Assembly (NCBI GenBank): GCA_003153075.1 | Contig: PMBW01000116.1 | Coordinates: 6,689-15,362, forward strand | DNA length: 8,674 nucleotides | Direction: 5' to 3' | Origin: Dehalococcoidia bacterium | Lineage (GTDB): Bacteria > Chloroflexota > Dehalococcoidia > Dehalococcoidales > Fen-1064 | Shown: positions 1-5,598 of the stretch, piece by piece | Position numbering within the stretch: the first letter of the stretch is position 1 | Layout: every line of letters starts with the position of its first letter | Translations under genes and position numbers: made by a program | The notes under the pieces: model-generated | What the model saw: only the letters and a program-made list of their open reading frames with translations | What the model was told of the DNA's origin: nothing | Databases searched by the model: none

Positions 1-201
1 ATGGTCGACCTGCTGCAGAAAGATCTCCGGCTGGTAATGGAAGGCTCTGAATTGAATAAAATTCCTTTGCCCGCCACAACTTTAATTCACCAGATGTTTA
101 CTTCACTGGAAACAACCGGCGACGGCAAGTGCGGCACCCAGGCTCTAGTCAAAGTCGTCGAGAAGCTGTCCAACACAGAAGTGAAACAGAAAAACCCCTA
201 A
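1..201 (+). CDS. 3-hydroxyisobutyrate dehydrogenase family protein, C-terminal fragment (gene cut by the window edge)
   Basis: The 66 residues visible look like the last helices of the NAD-binding all-helical domain of beta-hydroxyacid dehydrogenases (3-hydroxyisobutyrate dehydrogenase, tartronate semialdehyde reductase and relatives). The near-N-terminal KDLRL, followed about 13 residues later by IPLPATTLIHQMF and then a short acidic/Gly stretch leading to a final amphipathic helix (ALVKVVEKL), is the usual C-terminal pattern. In this family the KDL region lies close to the substrate site. The ATG at position 1 is almost certainly an internal Met, because the whole Rossmann domain and the catalytic Lys would lie upstream of the window. 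The gene ends at TAA 199-201. The substrate cannot be told from this piece. A strong hairpin starts 14 bases after the stop. Confidence 0.75.
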   Translation: MVDLLQKDLRLVMEGSELNKIPLPATTLIHQMFTSLETTGDGKCGTQALVKVVEKLSNTEVKQKNP

Positions 202-214
202 AAATAATGAGATT

Positions 215-251
215 GGATATTAGATTTCAGTTTCACTGGAATCTAATATCC
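215..251. repeat. 17-bp inverted repeat, three-base loop (hairpin after the dehydrogenase gene)
   Basis: The arms GGATATTAGATT (215-226) and AATCTAATATCC (240-251) are perfectly complementary. The stem continues inward through TCAGT/ACTGG with one G-T wobble, leaving a TTC loop at 232-234. It starts 14 bases after the dehydrogenase stop codon. No T-run follows, so it is not a textbook intrinsic terminator. It could protect mRNA 3' ends from either strand or be a small dispersed palindromic element. Confidence 0.7.
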
Positions 252-260
252 TGTATTGTC

Positions 261-280
261 TTTCCCGCAAAGGCAGGAAT
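261..280. repeat. dRS3-like intergenic palindrome
   Basis: The sequence fits TTTCCC-N8-AGGAAT, against the ATTCCC-N8-GGGAAT pattern of dRS3-type dispersed repeats known from Neisseria and seen in similar form in other bacteria. The eight-base spacing is exact, with one substitution per arm. It sits next to the longer hairpin in a convergent spacer, a usual place for such elements. A single copy in this window cannot prove that it is repeated in the genome. Confidence 0.4.
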
Positions 281-511
281 CTTGAGTCCATTAACACAAA
301 ATACTTATCGCAGGTTTTTTGATTCAGGAGAAGCCGGAGGTCCCTTTTAGCCAAGTCAAAAAGGATATGGTTCCTCAATTAAAAATGGATAAGAATAAAG
401 AGTTCGGGTTATAAAAGTAATCGAAGCTTTCCCGGCGTCATGAATTTAGAGATTAAGCGGATATCTGCAAACTCACAACTGTTAACTCAAAACTCATTAC
501 TAAAAAATGTT

Positions 512-1864
512 TCAAGACGCCGTCTTCTCAGTTTGTTTGATCGTTCCCGCTGCAATCCCCTGGCTCAAGCGGTAATTGCGGATCGTCGGTGAGAATATCA
601 GCACCAGAACCGCGACACAGGCCGCTGTGCCGGCCATGATTATTGTAATCGGCTTTGGTCCGCCTAAGAGGTCAGAACCGATTCCCGCCAGCAATCCGCC
701 CAGGAATGAAAAAGTGCCGCTTAAATTAACGATACTGATTATCCGGCCGCGTAATTCCGCCGGTATCGAGAGCATCAGCAGCGTCTGGTTCGTGGTTAGG
801 AAAACCGCTTCAAAGAACCCTGCCAGGGCCAGCAGCGGTAAAGCTATCCAGTATTTTGTGCTTAATCCGAAAGCAATCAGTGACAGCGCCAACAGAAAAA
901 GCGCCGCAACTTGGATCAGGCCACGGCGCTCAACCCGGGAAAGACCCGCTGTGAAAATTCCCCCGAAAATCCCGCCGATACCGACCGGAGCTAATAGCAC
1001 ACCCAGGATCTCCGGCCCGCCATGATAAACCTTGACCACGTAAATTGGCGGCAGGATAGTAATGATGGGAACGGTTAAAAGCGGCGTGATAAAACCCATC
1101 AACATAAATGTACGGGTCACCCTTTCTTTCGCTACGTACCGGATACCCTCACGGATATTTTGTAACGGTGAAAGCCGGACCGTTGAGACTTCGTGCGCCG
1201 GAAACCGCATTTGCCAGATCGTGACAGCGATTAACGCATATGCCCCGGCCTGCAGGAAAAAGTTCCCGGACGGACCGAACCACAGGATCAAAAATCCTCC
1301 GATAGCCGGACCGAACGAACGCATGATTCCACCGCCGGTCAGCAGCAGCGGCACTGCGCCGGGAGTAACCGCACGCGGTACCAGGTCAAAGACCGCGACC
1401 TGACGGAGATTGATAAAAACGGTCAGGGTAACTCCTGCCAGGGCGGCGAAGATAAAGAGAAAGTAAATTTGACGATGCCCGGTAAATAAAACAAACGCCA
1501 GGCCAAGAGTAATCGCTAACATCCAACCGACGGCCATCAGCAGCAGCTTACGGTGGTTGACCCGGTCGATCAAAATGCCGCCCACCGGAATCATCCCCAG
1601 TGACGTGAAAGTCCCAACCATATTAAGTGCGCCGAGAATCGTGCCGGAACCTGTGATATTATACACCAGCCAGTTGACCGTCAGCTGCTGGATCCACTGC
1701 GCTGCCACCGCAAACATGTGGACAGTTAACAGCAAACGGAAATTCCCGATCCTCAGAGCGGTAAAAGTGCCAACCTTGTCTTTGTAATCGGACGGTTCAA
1801 CCGCCGGGGATGGTGATTTTAGCGGTTCGCCGGCTTCAGGCCCCCGGCCCGGGTCTTTAGCCAT
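512..1864 (-). CDS. MFS transporter, EntS/MFS_3-like exporter
   Basis: This 450-residue major facilitator superfamily protein in the inner membrane probably exports small molecules by proton antiport. A soluble N-terminal tail of about 38 residues rich in Pro, Glu and Lys is followed by roughly 12 hydrophobic segments between residues 45 and 425. The MFS motif A lies between TM2 and TM3 as GGILIDRVNHRKLL (about residues 95-108). The ELRGRIISI segment at about 370-378 matches the RGR(V/I)xS signature of the MFS_3 group, which includes EntS-type siderophore and drug exporters. Length is normal. The start ATG has a weak AAGAGA about 9 bases upstream. A likely promoter with an inverted repeat over its -10 lies about 110 bases upstream. 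A MarR regulator on the same strand at 3018-3461 is a possible controller. The substrate is unknown. Confidence 0.88.
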   Translation of the reverse strand: MAKDPGRGPEAGEPLKSPSPAVEPSDYKDKVGTFTALRIGNFRLLLTVHMFAVAAQWIQQLTVNWLVYNITGSGTILGALNMVGTFTSLGMIPVGGILIDRVNHRKLLLMAVGWMLAITLGLAFVLFTGHRQIYFLFIFAALAGVTLTVFINLRQVAVFDLVPRAVTPGAVPLLLTGGGIMRSFGPAIGGFLILWFGPSGNFFLQAGAYALIAVTIWQMRFPAHEVSTVRLSPLQNIREGIRYVAKERVTRTFMLMGFITPLLTVPIITILPPIYVVKVYHGGPEILGVLLAPVGIGGIFGGIFTAGLSRVERRGLIQVAALFLLALSLIAFGLSTKYWIALPLLALAGFFEAVFLTTNQTLLMLSIPAELRGRIISIVNLSGTFSFLGGLLAGIGSDLLGGPKPITIIMAGTAACVAVLVLIFSPTIRNYRLSQGIAAGTIKQTEKTAS

Positions 1865-1956
1865 GATACTGTTCTCTTATATTCGTTAAAACACCGGTAA
1901 TCGTTCCGGCTGGAAATAGTTGCCAAAATCCGGTAATAAAATTTGACATTCCACAA

Positions 1957-1981
1957 CCTTCAATTCTGTTTAAATTGAAGG
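1957..1981. promoter_or_regulatory. Perfect 9-bp inverted repeat at the MFS promoter (operator candidate)
   Basis: CCTTCAATT (1957-1965) and AATTGAAGG (1973-1981) are perfectly complementary with a 7-base centre. The right arm overlaps the -10 of the predicted minus-strand MFS promoter (1979-1984), a typical repressor position. A second small palindrome, TAACA-T-TGTTA (1983-1993), lies just inside the promoter spacer. The binding protein is not known; a TetR or MarR type regulator is a reasonable guess. Confidence 0.5.
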
Positions 1982-2007
1982 ATAACATTGTTACTGGTTG
2001 TAGTCAA
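1979..2007 (-). promoter_or_regulatory. Predicted sigma-70 type promoter of the MFS transporter gene
   Basis: Read on the minus strand, the -35 is TTGACT (2007-2002) and the -10 is TATCCT (1984-1979), with a spacer of exactly 17 bases. Transcription would start near 1972 and give a leader of about 108 bases before the ATG at 1864. The match is five of six at -35 and four of six at -10. The inverted repeat overlapping the -10 supports a regulated promoter. Confidence 0.5.
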
Positions 2008-2127
2008 TTCGTTATACGAAAGGAAAGAAAAGAGTTGGAATTTGAATACCGGCGGTCTTCTAAAGCGGGAAACATCGGGGGATGAGAACCAAGGATAAAA
2101 ATAAATTTGTTTATTCGGCCGCCTGGA

Positions 2128-2149
2128 GCCCCGAGGGCATTTGTTTTTT
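2128..2149 (+). terminator. Weak terminator-like hairpin with T-run
   Basis: GCCC (2128-2131) pairs with GGGC (2135-2138) around a CGA loop, and ATTTGTTTTTT follows. The shape is that of a short plus-strand intrinsic terminator, but the stem is only four pairs and no plus-strand gene ends just before it. It lies at the 3' end of the minus-strand small gene. It could end a small plus-strand transcript from the 1940-2000 region, but that is speculative. Confidence 0.25.
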
Positions 2150-2153
2150 GCGA

Positions 2154-2357
2154 TTATGCGCCGTCATCATACCATGTCATAACATAACGGTAACAAGTGC
2201 CCACACGCTTCTCGCCGGCTTCTATCTCATAAGTTTTCCCGATGTCTACATCTTTCACGCGGCCGATGAATAATTCACCCTTTTCATCGGTATAAAACAT
2301 CTCTTGTGCGCTGCCAGGTTTCAAGTAAAATCCCGCCAGTTTTAGTGAATATTTCAT
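2154..2357 (-). CDS. Small hypothetical protein, 67 residues
   Basis: I do not recognise this family. The protein is mixed and soluble: a basic start (MKYSLKL), a middle with an FYTDEKGELFIGRVKDVDIG beta-hairpin-like stretch, and an acidic end (TWYDDGA). It has two aromatic-rich patches, a single Cys near residue 54, and no signal peptide or membrane segment. Three things support it as real. A GGGGAAG ribosome binding site lies 6 bases before the ATG. An extended -10 (TGCTATAAT) lies about 33 bases before the start, giving a short leader. That promoter block is also found, diverged, ahead of the unknown gene at 3731-4102. An open frame on the opposite strand (2082-2273) overlaps it but has no properly spaced ribosome binding site. 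Confidence 0.6.
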   Translation of the reverse strand: MKYSLKLAGFYLKPGSAQEMFYTDEKGELFIGRVKDVDIGKTYEIEAGEKRVGTCYRYVMTWYDDGA

Positions 2358-2383
2358 AGATGGCTTCCCCGCATTTTAAGTTT

Positions 2384-2454
2384 GGAGAGATTATAGCACG
2401 GCATTTTCGATAAAGATAATGTCCGCTGAATATTCAATCGAATTTATAATACGA
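2384..2454 (-). promoter_or_regulatory. Duplicated promoter block, copy A, with extended -10
   Basis: On the minus strand the block contains TGC-TATAAT (-10 at 2395-2390, extended by TG) with TTATCT about 18 bases upstream as a weak -35. Over 60 aligned bases (2391-2450) about 51 are identical to 4153-4212. The TATAAT, the TG extension and the TCTTTATCGAAAATG stretch are all kept. The predicted start of transcription near 2383 gives a leader of about 26 bases to the ATG at 2357. Confidence 0.6.
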
Positions 2455-2495
2455 AATTACAAATATTTTTTCAGACGATCAAACGGGAGGAACCA

Positions 2496-2597
2496 TTGAT
2501 AACAATTGTGAAAATTACCAAAGATGTTGGCAATAAGATTTACAAAGGGATAGAGGGCACCAATAATCAGTTGATAGAAAGCTGGAGGAGGTTATGA
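2496..2597 (+). pseudogene. Short ORF of 33 codons with TTG start, possible gene remnant
   Basis: GGGAGG at 2485-2490 lies 5 bases before a TTG at 2496. The frame then runs 33 codons with a coding-like composition (it includes KITKDVGNKIYKGIEG) to TGA at 2595-2597. The final ATGA overlaps the start of the next tiny frame, as in translationally coupled genes. The same frame stays open for about 70 codons after the TGA, but there it runs antisense to the zinc-ribbon gene. I do not recognise the product. It may be a real small peptide or the tail of a decayed gene. Confidence 0.25.
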
Positions 2598-2617
2598 AAC
2601 TTTCTCAGTACGCTTAA
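2594..2617 (+). pseudogene. Seven-codon remnant resembling the start of an IS607-type resolvase
   Basis: GGAGGAGG (2583-2591 region) lies directly before an ATG that opens MKLSQYA and then stops at TAA. Serine resolvases of IS607-type elements commonly begin MKLS(Q/D/E)YAKKLGVSY, so the seven residues and the strong ribosome binding site fit the very start of such a gene with the rest deleted. Seven residues are too few for a firm assignment, and no tnpB-like remainder is visible downstream. Confidence 0.2.
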
Positions 2618-2662
2618 CGGTAAGGAAGTTTTAAAACCAGTCATTCAGAGAAGAAAATCCAA

Positions 2663-2851
2663 TTATATAGGAGGCGCTGCCAAGAATTTAGTTGCCTTGT
2701 TGTCTTTCTCGGGGGCAATATCCTTAGGGGCGATAACACCATCCCGAATTATCTGTAACGGACTTCCGCACTTACCGCATTTCTGTCTTGCCGGGTTATC
2801 CAGAGACCAACCGTAATAGTGCAATCCGCATTTAGGACAGATTCCTTCCAA
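2663..2851 (-). CDS. Small zinc-ribbon protein, 62 residues, TTG start
   Basis: The protein starts MEGICPKCG and carries two Cys pairs, CPKC (residues 5 and 8) and CGKC (25 and 28), 16 residues apart. This is a treble-clef or rubredoxin-like zinc ribbon with a YYGW motif between the pairs, and a Lys/Asp-rich flexible tail follows. Similar very small CPKCG...CxKCG proteins are common in Dehalococcoidia; their role is unknown, though metal binding is likely. The start is set by AAGGAG (2863-2858) six bases before the TTG at 2851. A longer frame to 2914 adds 21 mostly hydrophobic residues, but it also begins with TTG and has no ribosome binding site, so I reject it. It lies downstream of the MarR gene on the same strand with a 167-base gap and so probably has its own promoter. 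Confidence 0.7.
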   Translation of the reverse strand: MEGICPKCGLHYYGWSLDNPARQKCGKCGSPLQIIRDGVIAPKDIAPEKDNKATKFLAAPPI

Positions 2852-2921
2852 ATCAATCTCCTTACACAATGGAAACAGAAAAAACACAACAACTACTGGT
2901 GGAAGTTTCGCCAAAGAAATG

Positions 2922-2982
2922 AGTGTAGCATGAAATACGAAACTACAATAATGAGTTTATTACGTAGTTACTTAAATGACAA
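2922..2982 (-). promoter_or_regulatory. Promoter candidates for the zinc-ribbon gene
   Basis: Two overlapping options exist on the minus strand. The first is TTGTCA (2982-2977), a 17-base spacer, then TAAACT (2959-2954), with five of six at -35 and four of six at -10. The second is an extended -10, TGC-TACACT (2927-2922 for the hexamer), that resembles the TGC-TATAAT of the duplicated block. Either gives a leader of 60-100 bases. The sequence alone does not decide between them. Confidence 0.35.
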
Positions 2983-3017
2983 TCGTACTTTCAGGTAATG
3001 TGTACAATACTAAATAG

Positions 3018-3461
3018 CTAAATCGGATAATCGTTCAGTTTGACTAATATTTTATTTAGCAGCGAATATAACTGCTGATGCTCTTCCGGGTTCAGAACGG
3101 ATATTATCTCATCCATTGCCTTGCTTTTGCCGCTGATTTTGGCCAAATCAAGGCCTTTTTCGGTCAATTCAATGATTAGCAGCCTCGTTTTAACACCGGC
3201 TTTGGTTCGCTTTATCAGTCCATCTTTTTCCATTATCACAGTTTGCCGGGAAACCACATCCATTTTCCGTTCAACTTTCTTCGCAATCGCCGATAATGTT
3301 GCCTTTCCTCCCAATTCCCTGATTAACTGTAAAATATAAAGTTGCCGGGTAGGAATGTGATACTTACTCAATTCCCGCTGCCTGACTAAAACTCTTTTGT
3401 GATGTATCTTGCCCATGAGCAACCATATGTCCGGATTTGAGGCGGGATTTTGTTTTTCCAT
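3018..3461 (-). CDS. MarR family transcriptional regulator
   Basis: This 147-residue cytosolic DNA-binding protein has the MarR winged-helix layout. An N-terminal dimerisation helix lies at about 10-35. Helices then lead into LSAIAKKVERKMDVVSRQT at about 56-74, with the recognition helix at about 66-80. A basic beta wing (KRTKAGVKTRLLIIELT) spans about 84-100, and C-terminal dimer helices about 101-145. MarR dimers usually repress neighbouring genes until a phenolic or other ligand binds. Length is normal. GGGAGG lies five bases before the ATG. No Cys is present, so a redox-sensing OhrR type mechanism is unlikely. A 13-base perfect palindrome overlaps its own predicted -10, which would suit autoregulation. 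The nearest plausible target is the MFS exporter on the same strand, but no shared operator was found. Confidence 0.85.
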   Translation of the reverse strand: MEKQNPASNPDIWLLMGKIHHKRVLVRQRELSKYHIPTRQLYILQLIRELGGKATLSAIAKKVERKMDVVSRQTVIMEKDGLIKRTKAGVKTRLLIIELTEKGLDLAKISGKSKAMDEIISVLNPEEHQQLYSLLNKILVKLNDYPI

Positions 3462-3563
3462 CTTATCCTCCCTTATCCATAATAGGTTGGTAATATAAAT
3501 TAACTTGAGACCGGCCGGGAAAAATGAAGTTCAACAATGCCATTATTGCATCCTTAAATCTCA

Positions 3564-3576
3564 TATAATTATTATA
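3564..3576. promoter_or_regulatory. 13-base palindrome over the predicted -10 of the MarR gene
   Basis: TATAAT-T-ATTATA is a perfect palindrome of two 6-base arms around one base. Its right half is the minus-strand TATAAT (-10 at 3576-3571). A weak TGTTCT lies 17 bases upstream of it. The site is about 100 bases from the ATG at 3461. MarR proteins bind short AT-rich palindromes, so this is a candidate autoregulatory operator, though AT-rich palindromes also arise by chance. Confidence 0.35.
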
Positions 3577-3617
3577 CCTATTTCATAATATAAAGAACAT
3601 GCGGTGTGGCCTGCGTC

Positions 3618-3655
3618 CCGTTTCAAAGAATTCATAGATCGTAATATTGAAACGG
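3618..3655. repeat. 9-bp perfect inverted repeat with 20-base loop
   Basis: CCGTTTCAA (3618-3626) and TTGAAACGG (3647-3655) are perfectly complementary. They lie in the 269-base gap between the MarR gene and the 123-residue gene, in a stretch with no convincing reading frame. No T-run follows, so an intrinsic terminator is unlikely. It could be a protein-binding site or an RNA hairpin in the 3' region of the 3731-4102 transcript. Confidence 0.4.
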
Positions 3656-3730
3656 AACGATATTGTGATTATAGAACGATAGCAAAATAACATCAACAAT
3701 ACTTTCAGGTGAATAATAAAAATACTTTGG

Positions 3731-4102
3731 CTAGAAGCGGCTATTGACCATTGATTTAAAGCTATTGTTGATAGAGTTATTTGTTTGTTGATCATTGATT
3801 GAGATAATTGTCCCTTCGATGTCGCAGATCGAAGTGACGGGGTCAAAATTAGAACAATATAATTCGAATGATCGCTTATCTTTTAAACGTAATGTAAATT
3901 GGGCATGTCTCCAGATTGGCCAAAACTGGTCATTGTCACTTAGAATTTTTATCTGTCCGCGGATTCGATTTAAACCTTCCGGAAATTCCGCAGTCACTTG
4001 CAGCGCATAGCTTACTTTTGAAATGAAGGAGCCGCGTCTGAGCAAGTCTCCCCTGCCGGACAATTTTTCAACCTTAACCGTGCCTTTTTCACCTTGTATC
4101 AT
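3731..4102 (-). CDS. Hypothetical protein, 123 residues, beta-rich
   Basis: I do not recognise a named family. The protein has no signal peptide or membrane segment. An N-terminal VKVEKLSGRGDLLRRGSF stretch is followed by alternating hydrophobic strands (ISKVSYALQVTAEF, IRGQIKIL, QFTLRLKDKRSFELYC, CDIEGTIISI), which suggests a small all-beta domain ending near residue 101. The last 22 residues (DQQTNNSINNSF and on) are low-complexity Asn/Ser-rich and lie over a near-repeat in the DNA (3744-3756 and 3788-3800, one mismatch in 13 bases), so the natural C-terminus may have been extended. GGGAAG lies five bases before the ATG. The promoter block at 4146-4216 is a diverged copy of the one ahead of the 67-residue gene, which suggests shared control. 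Confidence 0.65.
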   Translation of the reverse strand: MIQGEKGTVKVEKLSGRGDLLRRGSFISKVSYALQVTAEFPEGLNRIRGQIKILSDNDQFWPIWRHAQFTLRLKDKRSFELYCSNFDPVTSICDIEGTIISINDQQTNNSINNSFKSMVNSRF

Positions 4103-4406
4103 GTTATCTTCCCGGTATCTATCCGCTATACGATATTCAATGTAAGGATGAATTATATCACGTCATTTTCGATAAAGATAATTGCAGCTGAATATTCATG
4201 TGAATTAATAATATCGAGACAAAATAACGTAATAAATGATTAAAGTCACAGGGAAGCGGTTGAAGAATCTGCAGATGTTGTGGAAGTGACCGGCGCTGCC
4301 TTACTATTTTGGCTGTCTGAATCGTTTTCGGGTCAATTTTTATGGTAAAGTAGGCTATTCAATGTGTCCTCAATGGCCCGGGGAAACACAATCAGAGGTA
4401 ATAAAA
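4103..4406. other. Divergent spacer between the beta-rich hypothetical gene and the CAP lipoprotein gene
   Basis: The left part holds promoter block copy B for the minus-strand gene. On the plus strand I find no convincing promoter for the CAP gene; TTGTGG with an 18-base gap to TACTAT (4278-4307) is the best weak match. A plus-strand frame at about 4243-4341 is open and has coding-like composition but no start or ribosome binding site. Confidence 0.45.
4146..4216 (-). promoter_or_regulatory. Duplicated promoter block, copy B, with extended -10
   Basis: This is the second copy of the block at 2384-2454, about 85 percent identical over 60 bases (4153-4212). On the minus strand it keeps TGA-TATAAT (-10 at 4157-4152, extended by TG) and TTATCT 18 bases upstream. 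Transcription from about 4145 would give a leader of about 43 bases to the ATG at 4102. Confidence 0.6.
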
Positions 4407-5546
4407 ATGAAACGGATAATATTCATATCGATAGCCCTGACTACATTCCTTTTTAGTTCTTGCGCTGCAGCCGGAACTACACAAAATTCGACTGCCGCCG
4501 CGACATCTACCATTACAACCTCAACCGCCACCGGTACAACAACACCTGCTATTACACCAACGGTCTCGACACCGCCTGCAACCGTGTCTGTTACTTCAAC
4601 TGTAACAACTAAACCCACGACCGCCGGAACGACGACTGTTTTTCCTACGACGTTATATGTGCCTGGCGCCGCTCCTTATAAACCGACCGGAGCGGAACTG
4701 GAGCTTTTCCAATACGCGCTCTCCTTGATAAACACCGACCGCCAGTCTGCCGGGCTGCCGGCGGTAACATTGTCTTACAATTCGGCAGCACAAAAACACG
4801 CCCAGGATATGTTTGATAACTTCTTCAGTTCTCATTGGGGGACTGACGGTTTAAAACCTTATATGCGTTATACGAATGCGGGCGGTCTGAATAAAGAGGG
4901 AGAAACCAGCTGCTATAGCGGCTGGTTCAATCCATCCGATAACCCCAATAATTACCAGGTCATTAATGTCCGGGACGAAATCGCCGCGCTTGAGCACATC
5001 ATGGTTTATGATGATGCCGCATCGAATTGGGCTCACCGCGATACTATCCGAAGCAAGGCCTACACAATGGTCAGCCTGGGGATAGTATACGATGGTAAAC
5101 GTCTGGCACTAGTACAGCAGTTCGAAGGGAAATTTGTCGATTATTACAGCGCGCCGATGATCAGTAACGGGAATTTGACTTTACTCGGCAGGTTGGCATC
5201 AGCCGATATTAAATTAAACAATATCAGCATCGCCTACGACCCACCCTCGCAGAAACTGACAAATACTCAGCTGACGAGCGATCCGGCCTATACCGATGGT
5301 TACTCGCCGGGTGAACGGCTAAATTTCGTTTTATCTCCGCCGCCTGCCGGACAGCAATACTCCGATCTACCCTCCAACGCCATCATCGCCGAAAAATGGG
5401 AAGTCAATAATTTGAATCAATTCTCTATCCAGGCTAACATCAGTGCCGCGCTGAGCAAAGGCAAAGGGGTTTATACAATCGTGATTGTCGCGTTAATAAA
5501 CGGCGAGAGTGTCAATATCACCAATTATTCGATCGCAATAAATTAG
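4407..5546 (+). CDS. CAP/SCP-domain lipoprotein with Thr-rich linker
   Basis: A type II signal peptide (MKRIIFISIALTTFLFSSC) places the lipidated Cys at residue 19. A Thr/Ser/Pro/Ala-rich linker runs to about residue 80, and a CAP (SCP/PR1, YkwD-type) domain covers about 96-247. CAP marks are LINTDRQSAGLPAVTLS, a helix with His131 (SAAQKHAQDM), HWG at about 143-145, His211 in the NWAHRD segment and the C-terminal LVQQFEGKF strand. About 130 further residues form a probable beta domain. Bacterial CAP proteins are extracellular; ligands or activities are mostly unknown, and the His residues may bind metal. The start at 4407 is chosen because the signal peptide begins there and AGAGG lies eight bases upstream. 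An ATG at 4362 in frame would add 15 hydrophilic residues before the signal peptide and is unlikely. It converges on the flavoprotein gene, 52 bases away. Confidence 0.85.
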   Translation: MKRIIFISIALTTFLFSSCAAAGTTQNSTAAATSTITTSTATGTTTPAITPTVSTPPATVSVTSTVTTKPTTAGTTTVFPTTLYVPGAAPYKPTGAELELFQYALSLINTDRQSAGLPAVTLSYNSAAQKHAQDMFDNFFSSHWGTDGLKPYMRYTNAGGLNKEGETSCYSGWFNPSDNPNNYQVINVRDEIAALEHIMVYDDAASNWAHRDTIRSKAYTMVSLGIVYDGKRLALVQQFEGKFVDYYSAPMISNGNLTLLGRLASADIKLNNISIAYDPPSQKLTNTQLTSDPAYTDGYSPGERLNFVLSPPPAGQQYSDLPSNAIIAEKWEVNNLNQFSIQANISAALSKGKGVYTIVIVALINGESVNITNYSIAIN

Positions 5547-5564
5547 GCCTCAACACTTACAACT

Positions 5565-5582
5565 AAAAACCGAAAACCGGTT
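5565..5582 (-). terminator. Short hairpin with T-run between the converging CAP and flavoprotein genes
   Basis: AACCG (5568-5572) and CGGTT (5578-5582) pair around a 5-base loop. Read on the minus strand the stem is followed by TTT and overlaps a five-T run. It lies 17 bases beyond the flavoprotein stop codon, the right place for its terminator, but the five-pair stem is weak. Confidence 0.35.
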
Positions 5583-5598
5583 ACCATGATAATAGAAT

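Larger units (their letters stand above)
202..511. other. Convergent intergenic spacer with hairpin and palindromic repeat
   Basis: This 310-base spacer lies between two genes whose 3' ends face each other. It holds a long perfect-arm hairpin (215-251) and a dRS3-like palindrome (261-280). Its right end carries AACTCA-type short repeats (about 472-496). I see no open reading frame with a ribosome binding site here; the frames that exist are short and lack coding character. Confidence 0.6.
2358..2662. other. Spacer with duplicated promoter block and small plus-strand ORF remnants
   Basis: This 305-base region separates two minus-strand genes. Its left part holds the promoter block of the 67-residue gene (2384-2454). 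The right part contains two very short plus-strand frames, each with a strong ribosome binding site (2496-2597 and 2594-2617). They look more like the leftovers of a broken or deleted gene cluster than working genes. Nothing else is evident. Confidence 0.5.

Noticed and set aside
501..525. AAGACG/CGTCTT palindrome at the MFS stop codon followed on the minus strand by six T
   Set aside because: The loop would be a single base, or the stem falls to four pairs, and the T-run is several bases away, so it is a poor terminator.
2082..2273. Plus-strand open frame of 63 codons overlapping the 67-residue minus-strand gene
   Set aside because: The G-run before its ATG directly abuts it, so there is no usable ribosome binding spacing, and a terminator-like hairpin lies inside the frame. 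The minus-strand gene has a promoter, leader and binding site.
2986..3710. 11-base TACTTTCAGGT repeated at 2986-2996 and 3700-3710, both about 21 bases past a stop codon
   Set aside because: Several 11-base matches are expected by chance in a window of this length, and similarity does not extend beyond a few bases.
3583..3846. Minus-strand frame of 87 codons overlapping the 123-residue gene
   Set aside because: It overlaps a gene with better start signals, lacks a ribosome binding site and has a composition typical of out-of-frame AT-rich sequence.
4243..4341. Plus-strand open frame with coding-like composition (EAVEESADVVEVTGAALL)
   Set aside because: No start codon with a ribosome binding site and only about 33 codons; it may be a gene fragment but cannot be supported.
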